DNA from: Streptomyces zhaozhouensis
GTDB taxonomy: Bacteria > Actinomycetota > Actinomycetes > Streptomycetales > Streptomycetaceae
Direction of reading: 5' to 3'
Assembly: GCF_900230195.1 (NCBI RefSeq)
Contig: NZ_OCNE01000001.1
Location: 496,001-560,000 of the forward strand
Length of the DNA: 64,000 bases
In this document: in pieces, positions 42,374 through 51,025 of the stretch
How positions within the stretch are numbered: the first letter of the stretch is position 1
Layout: every line of letters begins with the position of its first letter
Program-made: the position numbers and the translations under genes
The notes under the pieces: generated by a model
Seen by the model: the letters and a program-made list of their open reading frames with translations, nothing else
Told to the model about the DNA's origin: nothing
The model's database searches: none

Positions 42374-43390
42374 ATGACCGAGAGCACACCGGCCGAGACC
42401 ACACCGGCCGAGACCAGGACGACCGGGACCACACCGGCCGGGACCACACCGGCCGGGACAACGGCACCCGCGACAGACCCGACCGCGACCGAACCCGCCG
42501 CCCGCGTCCGGCGCTTCGCCCTCGGCGACGTCGAGATCATCCGACTCGTCGAGTGGCACCGCCCGTTCGCGCCCGCCGCCGAGCTGGTGCCGGAAGCAGC
42601 GCCCGAGGCGTGGACCGACCACGCCGAGTCGCTGGTACCTGACCACTATGAACCGGTCAACAAATGGGCGGTGCTCGCGCTCCAGTACTGGGTGCTGCGC
42701 AGCGAGGGCCGGACCATCCTGGTCGACACCGGCGCCGGCAACGGGCGCGAACGCCCGGGAATGCCGCCGTTCCACCAGTGCGAAGGCGACTTCCTCGACC
42801 TTCTCGCGGCGGCCGGCCTCGCCCCCGACGACGTCGACCTGGTGGTCAACACCCATCTGCATGTCGACCACGTCGGCTGGAACACCAGGGCAGCCGACGA
42901 CGGCACCTGGGTCCCCACGTTCCCCCACGCCCGTTACCTGCTGCCGGCCGCCGACGACCACCACTACGGCCCGGAGAACGCCTACGGCGGCGGCGCCGCC
43001 GAGGTCGACCGGCTGATCTACCAGGACAGCGTCGCGCCGATCCACCGCGCCGGCCTCGCCCAACGCTGGGACGGCCACCACCGCCTCGACGGCGCCCTCA
43101 CCCTGGAGTCCGCCCCCGGCCACACCCCCGGCTCCTCCGTGCTGCGCCTGGCCTCCGGTACCGACCGCGCGGTCTTCGCCGGCGACCTGCTGCACAGCCC
43201 CGTCCAGATCCCGCACCCCCACCACAACAGCGGCGCCTGCCTCGCCCCCGCCCAGGCCGCGGCCACCCGCCACCGCGTGCTCCAACAGGCCGCCGACAAT
43301 CGCGAGTTACTGATACCCGCGCACTTCGGCGGCTCAGGCGTCGTCGAAGTCCGCCGGAGCGGCGCGACGTTCACCGCGACGGAGTGGTGA
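42374..43390 (+). CDS. Metallo-beta-lactamase-fold hydrolase
   Basis: 338-residue zinc hydrolase of the lactonase/organophosphatase-like group. Metal ligands: THLHVDH at about residue 160, HTPGSS, the bridging Asp in VFAGDLLH and the last His in IPAHFGG. The first 45 residues are a Thr/Pro-rich repeat (TTPAETTPAE, TTPAGTTPAG) from tandem duplication of a 15-base unit and are unlikely to be folded. Codon 312 is TTA (43307-43309), giving bldA dependence. AraC-controlled and leaderless by promoter layout. Possible roles include lactone or ester hydrolysis; none can be fixed. Confidence 0.86.
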   Translation: MTESTPAETTPAETRTTGTTPAGTTPAGTTAPATDPTATEPAARVRRFALGDVEIIRLVEWHRPFAPAAELVPEAAPEAWTDHAESLVPDHYEPVNKWAVLALQYWVLRSEGRTILVDTGAGNGRERPGMPPFHQCEGDFLDLLAAAGLAPDDVDLVVNTHLHVDHVGWNTRAADDGTWVPTFPHARYLLPAADDHHYGPENAYGGGAAEVDRLIYQDSVAPIHRAGLAQRWDGHHRLDGALTLESAPGHTPGSSVLRLASGTDRAVFAGDLLHSPVQIPHPHHNSGACLAPAQAAATRHRVLQQAADNRELLIPAHFGGSGVVEVRRSGATFTATEW

Positions 43391-43432
43391 ACGCCCCCGC
43401 CACCGGGGCGACTTCAAGGGGCCGGACGTCGA

Positions 43433-43454
43433 CCGCGCGCCGGGGCGCGCGCGG
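43433..43454. terminator. Hairpin between convergent genes
   Basis: CCGCGCGC (43433-43440) pairs with GCGCGCGG (43447-43454), six-base loop. Placed between the stops of the metallo-hydrolase and the secreted protein. Confidence 0.5.
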
Positions 43455-43466
43455 CCGTGGCGGCGC

Positions 43467-43910
43467 TCAGCCCCGCACGTCCGCCAGGCAGTCCTCGCGG
43501 GAGACGATCAACACGGGTTCGGTCTGGATCTCGGTGCCGTCGTCCGCCCAGAGGGTGGCGGGGTAGTCGCCGACGGGGATGGGCGCGATCGACACGTGGA
43601 CGAACCCCGTGGCTCCGTCGAGGTGTTCGTTCCACTCGCCGGGATGGACCGCGCCGCCGTCGCTGTAGGAGCCCTCGGGCAGGTCCGAGACGCCGGTCGT
43701 GATCACGGTCGACCACGTCCCGCGCAGCGAGGCGAGGAAGTAGGTGCTGGGCCAGCCCCGGTCGGGGTGGACACAGATGCGCTGCGGATGACCTGGCGAG
43801 TACTGCAACGTCCAGGTCGCCGCCGACGCGGGCGTCGCCCCGGCCAGCGAGAGCGTGCAGGTGGCGAGCAGACCGGTGAGCAGTCCGACCACACGACGGG
43901 ATAACTTCAT
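43467..43910 (-). CDS. Small secreted protein, possible DUF5980-like
   Basis: 147-residue exported protein with a Sec signal (MKLSRRVVGLLTGLLATC, cleavage at ASA about residue 30). The mature 117 residues are beta-rich with two Cys (RICVHP and REDCLADV) that could form one disulfide. AAGGAGG lies six bases before ATG 43910, one of the best ribosome sites in the window. I do not recognise a function; the DUF5980 suggestion is from memory of similar actinobacterial sequences. Confidence 0.72.
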   Translation of the reverse strand: MKLSRRVVGLLTGLLATCTLSLAGATPASAATWTLQYSPGHPQRICVHPDRGWPSTYFLASLRGTWSTVITTGVSDLPEGSYSDGGAVHPGEWNEHLDGATGFVHVSIAPIPVGDYPATLWADDGTEIQTEPVLIVSREDCLADVRG

Positions 43911-44042
43911 CGATGCCTCCTTGAGGAGAACGCGCGGAGGAGTGCGCGCGGGAGTCTGTCGTGGACCTCCCGGCGGCTCCTCCGGCCAGGAGGTCATGGC
44001 GAGTCTCGCGCGCGTCGGCCCGCCGGACAAGAGGTAGTTGAA

Positions 44043-44107
44043 CGTTGATTTTTCTGCCTCTCCAGGCCACGGGGAAAGGCGCCGATCAGGGCTCTGGAGG
44101 CGTCAAC
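44043..44107. other. Imperfect stem-loop in a 303-base gap
   Basis: GTTGA (44043) pairs with TCAAC (44103-44107), then GCC/GGC and TCCAG/CTGGA further in, with an inner GCC...GGC. The gap 43911-44213 lies downstream of GAPDH and upstream of the secreted-protein gene, both minus. It might end GAPDH transcription or act in the 5' leader of the secreted-protein mRNA. No known RNA family fits. Confidence 0.3.
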
Positions 44108-44213
44108 TCCCTTTTCGCGACAGCCGGTTGCTCGGCGGCTCCCGGGACACGTCAGCCGCTCCTGCCGCCGGGCGCCGCAGCGGGCGAGGCCACGACGCCC
44201 GTTCGACGGAAGG

Positions 44214-45230
<1,017 letters not shown>

Positions 45231-45310
45231 CTAGCGCTCTGGGGGTTCGTTGACGCGCCGTTGCGCCGAGGTGGGTCACGCGGTCGCGCCGGGTCGGGGT
45301 CCCGGCGCGA

Positions 45311-45329
45311 TACATAAGGAGCTTATATA
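45311..45329. promoter_or_regulatory. MarR operator candidate between gap and marR
   Basis: TACATAAG-GAG-CTTATATA is a 19-base inverted repeat with one mismatch, AT-rich in a GC-rich background. A second AT-rich palindromic element (ATATAT...ATATAT) overlaps to 45343. The TATATT at 45339-45344 is placed as -10 for marR, seven bases before its GTG. Confidence 0.7.
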
Positions 45330-45351
45330 TGTCCGCGATATATTTCCAGGC

Positions 45352-45819
45352 GTGACTCCTCCCCAGCGCGCCGACGACATGGGCGGCCTGAACGTCGTCG
45401 ACCTGACCACCGCCATCGAGAACTTCAACCGCTACTACATCCGGCTTCCGTCGGTACAGCAGCTGTCGTTTACCACCCTGTCCGTACTGGACGCACTGGT
45501 CTCCGGGGGCCCGAAGAGGCTGACCGAACTGGTAAAGACGGAGCAGATCAGCCAGCCGGGACTCACCCAACTGGTCACCCGGCTCGAACGCGACGGCCTG
45601 GTGGAACGCCGCCCCGACCCGGCGGACGGCCGGGCCGTCCTCGTCCATCTCACCGAGGCCGGGCGAGCGGTCCGCCAGGCCCGACAGGACGAGCGCGAAC
45701 GCCGCCTGGCCCCGCTGATCGCGCGGCTGACGCCCGGGGAACGCGAGGCGATCGCCTCGGCCCTGCCCGCCCTGACCCGCCTCGCGGAACTCGGCGCCGA
45801 AGCCGAGGCCCAGGCCTAG
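45352..45819 (+). CDS. MarR-family transcriptional regulator
   Basis: 155-residue winged-helix regulator: QLSFTTLSVLDALVSGGPKRLTELV then SQPGLTQLVTRLERDGLVERRPDPADGRAVLVHLTEAG (wing), given in parts. GTG 45352 is preferred because TATATT lies seven bases upstream and the ordered protein starts just after; upstream in-frame codons would run through the operator. Divergent from GAPDH, so it is expected to repress both genes and release on binding a small inhibitor. Confidence 0.85.
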   Translation: MTPPQRADDMGGLNVVDLTTAIENFNRYYIRLPSVQQLSFTTLSVLDALVSGGPKRLTELVKTEQISQPGLTQLVTRLERDGLVERRPDPADGRAVLVHLTEAGRAVRQARQDERERRLAPLIARLTPGEREAIASALPALTRLAELGAEAEAQA

Positions 45820-45922
45820 GCCCAGGACAGCACAGCGGACGCCGGCGCGAGGGTTCCGCGGGGCGCCCACGCGCCGCTGACCGTCGGCGCGAGGCGGGAG
45901 ACTCACCGACCGCGCGGGAATG

Positions 45923-45972
45923 CCGGCGACCGGACCGTCACGGAGGGCCGGTCGGCGACCGGACCGTCACGG
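45923..45972. repeat. Direct repeat spanning the imm49 stop codon
   Basis: CGGCGACCGGACCGTCACGG at 45923-45942 and again at 45953-45972, period 30. The second copy contains the Imm49 TGA (45967-45969); the first supplies the same stop ten codons later in frame. Confidence 0.75.
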
Positions 45973-46929
45973 GGTGCGGGTCGGCGGCCTGATCAGGTGC
46001 TCGGGCAGGTAGTCGGAGGTCACCCCGACGGGGAGGCCCCGATCGTGGGCGAGGCAGGCCAACGCGGTCGGGCCCAGCGCGAAGAAGCCCTCCGGAACGA
46101 CCGACCGGTCCGTCGTGAACTCCTCCGGCCCGCCCCTGGCCGTCCAGAACGCGTGGTGCAGGCACACGGCTTCACGAAGGTCCTCGTCGAAACGGTCGGA
46201 CCATCCGGCCGCGACGTCGAACAGCAGCCTCATCAGGGGAAAGTGGCGGTGGAGGGCGATCTCGGGAGTGGCGTTCCGCAGTTCCTCGGGCGCGGTGAGT
46301 TCGATGCCGCGGTTGATCCGGTCATACACGTCGGCATCCTCCCGGAAGAAGGCGCGCATCGCCCCCGTCCAGGCGCGCATGTAGGGGTCGAGCGCCCCGC
46401 CGCCCCTGCCGATGGCGTCCTCCGGCACCCGGACCAGGTCCTCGACGAGCCGCCGCTCGCGGCAGATGACCGCCGCCCAGAGGGCGTTCTGCCATTCGGC
46501 CACGCGGAGCGGGGTGCGCGACGGCACGGGCGGCAGCGCGAACTCCTGCGCGCCTGCGGGCAGTTCGAGCGTCACACGGAGCAACGGCGCCTCATCGGTG
46601 GCGGCTTGCTCCGGCGGGGCGTGGGCCGCGCGGCCCGCGAGAACGCAGGCCGCGGTGCCCGCCTGTGCGACGAGCAGCAGACTCCGGCGGGTCTCGGCGC
46701 GGGCGGCGGAGGGGTCGGACAGCAGCAGGTGACCGGTCAGGTTCATGGCCCAGTTGGCCACCTTCCTGGTCAACGCCGGCGCCTTCGGCAGATGGGAGGC
46801 GAACGTGGCGATGTTCCGTGCCGTCGCCTCCACCAACCCCGCCGTGGCCTCGTCCGCCCGCGCGTGCCGGGGCGGCAGGGCTTGGCGGGCGCGGCTCGCG
46901 GCCGCCTTCGGCTCCTCGTGCGCGGCCAT
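45967..46929 (-). CDS. Immunity 49 (Imm49) family protein
   Basis: 320-residue cytoplasmic protein. The C-terminal two thirds follows the Imm49 pattern of Streptomyces: VAEWQNALWAAVICRERRLVEDLVRVPED, AWTGAMRAFFRED, REAVCLHHAFWTAR and the closing GFFALGPTALACLAHDRGLPVGVTSDYLPEHLI, shown in parts. Imm49 proteins are annotated as immunities of polymorphic toxin systems, but no toxin gene is adjacent, so it is an orphan. ATG 46929 is chosen for its GGGGA site and start of homologous sequence. Confidence 0.75.
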   Translation of the reverse strand: MAAHEEPKAAASRARQALPPRHARADEATAGLVEATARNIATFASHLPKAPALTRKVANWAMNLTGHLLLSDPSAARAETRRSLLLVAQAGTAACVLAGRAAHAPPEQAATDEAPLLRVTLELPAGAQEFALPPVPSRTPLRVAEWQNALWAAVICRERRLVEDLVRVPEDAIGRGGGALDPYMRAWTGAMRAFFREDADVYDRINRGIELTAPEELRNATPEIALHRHFPLMRLLFDVAAGWSDRFDEDLREAVCLHHAFWTARGGPEEFTTDRSVVPEGFFALGPTALACLAHDRGLPVGVTSDYLPEHLIRPPTRTP

Positions 46930-47106
46930 GCGGTGGTTCCCCGTTCCCGTTCTCCCTGACGCGTGGCGGTACATGGTGGTACGTGCCGGTGGGGGCGCGC
47001 AACGCGCCCCCACCGGGCGACGCGGGCGCGGGCCCGCCCGACGCCCCGGCCCCTTCCGCCGGCCACCCCGCCCTCAGGCGCCGAAGAACGCGGACTCGGG
47101 CCGCGC

Positions 47107-47991
47107 TCACTCCTCCTGGCGCAGGCGCGGACGGAAGTCCCTGATCGCGGTGGCGACCTCGTCCAGGTGGCTCTCCAGCAGGAAGTGGCCGCCGTCGAGC
47201 AGGACGACCTCCGCGTCCGGGACGTCGTCTCGGAACGCCTCGGCGCCGGCCGGGCCGAAGATCTCGTCGTTGCGACCCCAGACCGCGAGGACCGGGACGC
47301 GGTAGGCGCGCAGCCAGGCGTGCACCGCCGGGTAGAGCGCGCGGTTGGTCCGGTAGTCGGCGAACAGGGCGAGTTGGGCGCGGTCGACGCCGGGGCGGGC
47401 GAGCAGCGCCAGGTCGTGTTCCCAGGTGTCGGGGGCGATCAGGGTGGGGTCGGGGACGCCGTGGGTGTACTGCCACTCGACGGCCTCCCTGCTCAGCGCG
47501 GTGCGGACGCGGGCCTCGTTCTCGGGGGTGCGGTCGTCCCCGTAGGCCCAGACCGGTTCCCAGAACTCCGGGACGAAGCCCTCCTCGTAGGCGTTGCCGT
47601 TCTGCGAGATCACCGCGAGCACCGACTCGGGGGCGGCCAGCGCGAGCCGCCAGCCGACGGGGGCGCCGTAGTCCTGGACGTAGAGCGCGTAACGGCGCAC
47701 GTCGAGTGCGGCGAGGAAGCGGCGGGTGACGTCGGCGAGGGCGTCGAAGGTGTAGGCGAACTCGCCGGCGTCGGGCGCCGAGGAGCGGCCGAAGCCGATG
47801 TGGTCGGGGGCGATCACCCGGTAGGGGCCGGCCAGGGCCGGGATCAGATGGCGGAACATGTGCGAACTCGTCGGGTACCCGTGCAGCAACAGGAGCACGG
47901 GGGCGTCCGCCGGGCCCGCCTCCCGGTAGAAGACGTCCAGTCCGTCGACGTCCACGGCGCGGTGGTACACCGGGTGGTAAACAGCGACCAC
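47107..47991 (-). CDS. Alpha/beta hydrolase, haloalkane dehalogenase/epoxide hydrolase-like
   Basis: 294-residue hydrolase. Oxyanion motif LLLLHGYPTSSHMFRHLIP at about residue 33, nucleophile elbow LYVQDYGAPVGWRLA in which an Asp takes the place of Ser (as in haloalkane dehalogenases and epoxide hydrolases), and catalytic His in DGGHFLLESHLDEV. GTG 47991 has no Shine-Dalgarno; TAAGGG (48003-47998) precedes it by six bases, suggesting a leaderless mRNA. Divergent from a CGNR regulator, with the palindrome TAACCGGTTA in between. Confidence 0.86.
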   Translation of the reverse strand: MVAVYHPVYHRAVDVDGLDVFYREAGPADAPVLLLLHGYPTSSHMFRHLIPALAGPYRVIAPDHIGFGRSSAPDAGEFAYTFDALADVTRRFLAALDVRRYALYVQDYGAPVGWRLALAAPESVLAVISQNGNAYEEGFVPEFWEPVWAYGDDRTPENEARVRTALSREAVEWQYTHGVPDPTLIAPDTWEHDLALLARPGVDRAQLALFADYRTNRALYPAVHAWLRAYRVPVLAVWGRNDEIFGPAGAEAFRDDVPDAEVVLLDGGHFLLESHLDEVATAIRDFRPRLRQEE

Positions 47992-48011
47992 GGTAACCCC
48001 TTACTTCGATT

Positions 48012-48021
48012 TAACCGGTTA
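48012..48021. promoter_or_regulatory. Operator candidate between hydrolase and CGNR genes
   Basis: TAACCGGTTA is a perfect 10-base palindrome, flanked by GGTAACC (47992-47998 region) and GGTTAC (48022-48027). It lies in the spacer of the predicted hydrolase promoter. Confidence 0.5.
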
Positions 48022-48086
48022 GGTTACGCTGATGATGCACAGGGCCCACGCGGCGTGTCAAGAAGTGAGGGAACGGGAGGTGAGCC

Positions 48087-48587
48087 GTGGTCGAGGACGA
48101 GGAACTGCTGCTCGCCGTGCTCAACAGCGCGCCGGTGATCGACGGGCACCCCACCGACCGGCTGCGCGGCGAGGGCGCGGCGGAATGGGTGCGGACGGCG
48201 TTGGGCGGGCACGGGACCGCGGCGGAGTGCGAACGGCTGCGCCTGGTGCGCGAAGCGCTGCACGCGCTCATCCGGCGGACCTCCTCGGACACCGACGCCC
48301 TGTCCGCCGCGCTGCGTGGGGCGCGACTGCGGCCCGAGGTCTCGCCGGCCGGCGTGGCCTGGGAGTTGGAGACCCCGCCCGACGAACGTCTGGCCGTCCG
48401 CGTGGTGTTGGCCTGGTCGCGCGTCACCACCGAGCTGGCGGGGCGGCTGCGCCCCTGTGCCAACGAGGAGTGCCACCTGTTCCTCGTCGACCACAGCCGC
48501 CCGGGGACCGCGCGCTGGTGCTCCATGGCGGCCTGCGGCAACCGCATGAAGGCGCGCGCGCACGCGCGCCGGCGGCGCACGGGGTAG
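48087..48587 (+). CDS. CGNR zinc-finger protein (ABATE/DUF1470-like regulator)
   Basis: 166-residue putative DNA-binding regulator. N-terminal ABATE-like ligand domain (LLLAVLNSAPVIDG, ERLRLVREALHALIRR) and C-terminal CGNR zinc finger with Cys124-x4-Cys129 and Cys145-x4-Cys150 followed by GNRMKARAHARRRR. GGGAGG lies six bases before GTG 48087. Divergent from the alpha/beta hydrolase, which it probably controls. Its TAG overlaps the GTG of the next gene by one base. Confidence 0.83.
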   Translation: MVEDEELLLAVLNSAPVIDGHPTDRLRGEGAAEWVRTALGGHGTAAECERLRLVREALHALIRRTSSDTDALSAALRGARLRPEVSPAGVAWELETPPDERLAVRVVLAWSRVTTELAGRLRPCANEECHLFLVDHSRPGTARWCSMAACGNRMKARAHARRRRTG

Positions 48588-49069
48588 TGGAAACCGGCAA
48601 GGAGCCTTCCGCCGCCGTCGGGCCCTCCCCTCCGGGGGACGCCGCGCAACGCCTGCTGACCTGGATCGCCCAGGTCGCGGAAGAGCCGCTGGTGCTGAAT
48701 GCGGCCGACCGGTCAGCCGAACTGGCCGCCAACACCTGGCGGTTGGGCGCGTCGGACGAGGACCGGCGGTCGCTGACGGTCGGGGCGGTGGCCGCCGCGT
48801 TCGAGCGGACCGCCGACGGGATCGCGGCGCGGATCGCCGGCGCGGGGTTCGCCGGGCCGGTGACGTTCTACGTGTGGCACGACGCGCAGGCCGGGCAGTT
48901 GCGGTGCTCGACGGGGTCGGTGACGCCTGACCGACTACCGTTCCGCGGCACACATGTGCCGGTCGGGGAGCTGGCGCCTGCACTGGCGCCGTTCCTCGAC
49001 GCGGACCCCGAATCCGCTGCCGGAGCAGGGCCGTTGACGGTGTGGGTGCGCGCGGTGGGGCGCCGCTGA
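48587..49069 (+). CDS. Hypothetical protein coupled to the CGNR regulator
   Basis: 160-residue soluble protein translated from a GTG sharing one base with the preceding stop (TAGTG). Helical N-terminal half (RLLTWIAQVAEEPLVLNAADRSAELAA, in parts) and a beta-rich second half (FAGPVTFYVWHDAQAGQLRCSTG). I do not recognise it. Tight coupling implies a role with the CGNR protein, perhaps as partner or modifier. Confidence 0.62.
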   Translation: METGKEPSAAVGPSPPGDAAQRLLTWIAQVAEEPLVLNAADRSAELAANTWRLGASDEDRRSLTVGAVAAAFERTADGIAARIAGAGFAGPVTFYVWHDAQAGQLRCSTGSVTPDRLPFRGTHVPVGELAPALAPFLDADPESAAGAGPLTVWVRAVGRR

Positions 49070-49215
49070 GGAACGTCCCGGGCAACGCGGCCGGGGAATG
49101 CCGCCGGAGAACGCGCTGACCGCCCGGGGCGGGTCTCGTCCGGGGCGTGTTGCCGCGCGGGCGAGTTCGTCACCGAGCGTAGAGGGAAACGGCAGAGATC
49201 TCCCCGAAGGGACGA

Positions 49216-49245
49216 TGGCACTCCGCTATACACCCCGTGTATAGT
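49216..49245 (+). promoter_or_regulatory. Promoter with perfect 19-bp operator
   Basis: CTATACAC-CCC-GTGTATAG (49226-49244) is a perfect palindrome. It overlaps the -10 TATAGT (49240-49245); TGGCAC (49216-49221) is a possible -35 with 18-base spacing. The downstream gene is the secreted protein at 49319. No regulator gene is adjacent. Confidence 0.65.
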
Positions 49246-49318
49246 CACGACCGGTAGCGGGCAGCAAGTGCTCCGCGCCAGACCGACGTTCGTCGTGAGC
49301 AGAGAGCAGGACACCCAC

Positions 49319-49987
49319 ATGACCCACCGCGGAACGCGTGCGCGCAAGGCCCTGATGGCGGCTGCCGGAGTCGTGCTGATCGGGGTTCTGGCCCAGCCGG
49401 CCATCGCCTCCGCCTCGCCCGACTCGACGGGCTCCTCCGGCTCATCCGGCTCGTCCCAGGAAGTGGCCGCCGCTCCGGTCGAGACCGTGGAGGCGTACGC
49501 GCCGATCGAGGTCGGCCCGGACGACCTGATGGCCCTGCTCCCTGAGGACGCGCCGAACTACGTGTTCTCCGGCGCGGAGGACTTCGATCGGGCGTTGGAG
49601 TGGGCTAAGGGCAGCGGCGGCGTCCCGCTGAAGCCCTCCAAGATCAGCGGCGACTTCCGACTGGAACCTGACTTCGCCGTGCTCGGCGGCGGTTGGCGCG
49701 TCGACGGGGCCCCGTCCCGGATCGCCGCCGAGGTCAGGAGCGGGGACGAGGTGGAGACCGTCGAGGCGAAGCTGGTCCAGCTCGAAGGCGAGGAGGGCTG
49801 GGGCGGCTACTACTTCGAGGGCACCATCCCCGTCGGAGGCGACGTGGACTCCGTCACCGTCCGCGCCTACGACGCCGAAGGACAGGTCTTCGACGAGGTC
49901 CTCGTGGAAAACAACGAGGAGGGCGGTGTCGGCCAGGAGTCGCCCGGGACCGGGTCCGCGTTCGGCACGCATCGCATAGCCAACTGA
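49319..49987 (+). CDS. Secreted protein of unknown function
   Basis: 222-residue exported protein. Signal peptide with a basic start (THRGTRARK) and hydrophobic core (ALMAAAGVVLIGVLAQPAIA), cleavage near residue 33. A Ser/Gly linker (GSSGSSGSS) follows, then an acidic globular part (EDFDRALEWAKGS, FAVLGGGWRVDGAPSRI, VTVRAYDAEGQVFDEV). No family recognised. Expression is probably controlled by an unlinked repressor through the 19-bp palindrome over its -10. Confidence 0.75.
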   Translation: MTHRGTRARKALMAAAGVVLIGVLAQPAIASASPDSTGSSGSSGSSQEVAAAPVETVEAYAPIEVGPDDLMALLPEDAPNYVFSGAEDFDRALEWAKGSGGVPLKPSKISGDFRLEPDFAVLGGGWRVDGAPSRIAAEVRSGDEVETVEAKLVQLEGEEGWGGYYFEGTIPVGGDVDSVTVRAYDAEGQVFDEVLVENNEEGGVGQESPGTGSAFGTHRIAN

Positions 49988-50097
49988 CGGGGGCCGTCCG
50001 GTGCCCCGGCGTCCCCGGGGCACCGGACGGCACGAACCGCAGGCCGACACGAACGGCCGGCCGACGAGGGGCCACCGTTCGTCAGAGCGAGCCGGTC

Positions 50098-50472
50098 TCA
50101 GGGCCAGACGGTGGCGTGCTCCGTGAAGTCCTCGCTCTGGGTCGGCACCACGCAGAAGACCAGCCCGGTCGGGTCCAGCAGGTGAACGCAGCCGTCGGCC
50201 TCCCCGGTCCTGGTCGCGCCCAGCGCCTCCAGCCGGGCCACCTCGGCCGGCACATCGTCGGTCTCCAGGTCGAGATGGACGCGCGCCTGTCCCTCCTCCA
50301 TGCGTTGGTGAGCCAGCATCTCCCCACCTTCGAGACGGCTCAGCAAGGTGTACGGCGTTCCCTCCGCCGGCTCGGGCGTCTTCCCCAACGCGGCGCTCCA
50401 GAAGGCGATTCCGGCGTCCGCTGTCTCCGGCGGCGAGTCGATCAGGACCACGTGCAGTCTGCTGCGATGCAT
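50098..50472 (-). CDS. VOC-family (glyoxalase-like) protein
   Basis: 124-residue single VOC domain: SRLHVVLIDSPPETADAGIAFWSAALG opening (in parts), VHLDLETDDVPAEVARLEALGA middle strand and CVHLLDPTGLVFCVVP closing strand. Metal-ligand positions are His (LHVV, VHLDLE) and Glu near the end of the fold. Such proteins are isomerases, dioxygenases or drug-binding proteins; function undetermined. No convincing ribosome site, so the start is less sure. Confidence 0.78.
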   Translation of the reverse strand: MHRSRLHVVLIDSPPETADAGIAFWSAALGKTPEPAEGTPYTLLSRLEGGEMLAHQRMEEGQARVHLDLETDDVPAEVARLEALGATRTGEADGCVHLLDPTGLVFCVVPTQSEDFTEHATVWP

Positions 50473-50596
50473 GAGGGAAATGCTGTCACAGGGACCGGCC
50501 GGGGGCCTCGGGTACGCGGGCCGCGACGCAGAACGAACGGCGCGTCGCGAGGGGGCGTCGCCGAGGGGGCGTCGGAGCCGCACGGCGCACCGGCGG

Positions 50597-51025
50597 TCAG
50601 GTGCCGGGGCCGGTGGCGTTCGGCGCGTCACCGCGTCGGCGGGCCCGGCGAACGCCCACCAGGGCCGAGGCCGCGAGCAGGACGGCGGCCACCACGCCCA
50701 GCAGGTTCAGCGGATAGTCGAGCCGCAGCACGGTCGCGTTGCGGGGCGGCCCCGGGCGCAGCAGGATCGGGAGCGTGATCAGCGCCACGCAGCCGATGGT
50801 CAGCAGCGCGCCCCGGAGCGCGCGCCGCTCGGGCAGCCGCCACACGACCGCCCCCACCAGCAGCACCAGCGGGGCGAGCAGCAGGTCATGGGCCATGACG
50901 GCACCGGCGAGCCAGAGCGCGACGTCGAGGGGCGTCCCGGGCGGCGTCCCCGCCACCAGCAGCCGCGCGCCGGCGAGCATCGCCGCCACGCCGAGCAGCC
51001 CGAGGGTCCAGCGCAGCGGCGTCAC
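50597..51025 (-). CDS. Small integral membrane protein coupled to the molybdo-oxidoreductase
   Basis: 142 residues with four predicted membrane segments (WTLGLLGVAAMLAGARLLV, VMAHDLLLAPLVLLVGAVVW, ALLTIGCVALITLPILL, LNLLGVVAAVLLAASALVGV). GTG 51025 overlaps the stop of the molybdopterin gene (GTGA). No heme-ligand His pairs are obvious (one His in AHDLL). It may be a membrane partner of the oxidoreductase. Family not recognised. Confidence 0.7.
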   Translation of the reverse strand: MTPLRWTLGLLGVAAMLAGARLLVAGTPPGTPLDVALWLAGAVMAHDLLLAPLVLLVGAVVWRLPERRALRGALLTIGCVALITLPILLRPGPPRNATVLRLDYPLNLLGVVAAVLLAASALVGVRRARRRGDAPNATGPGT

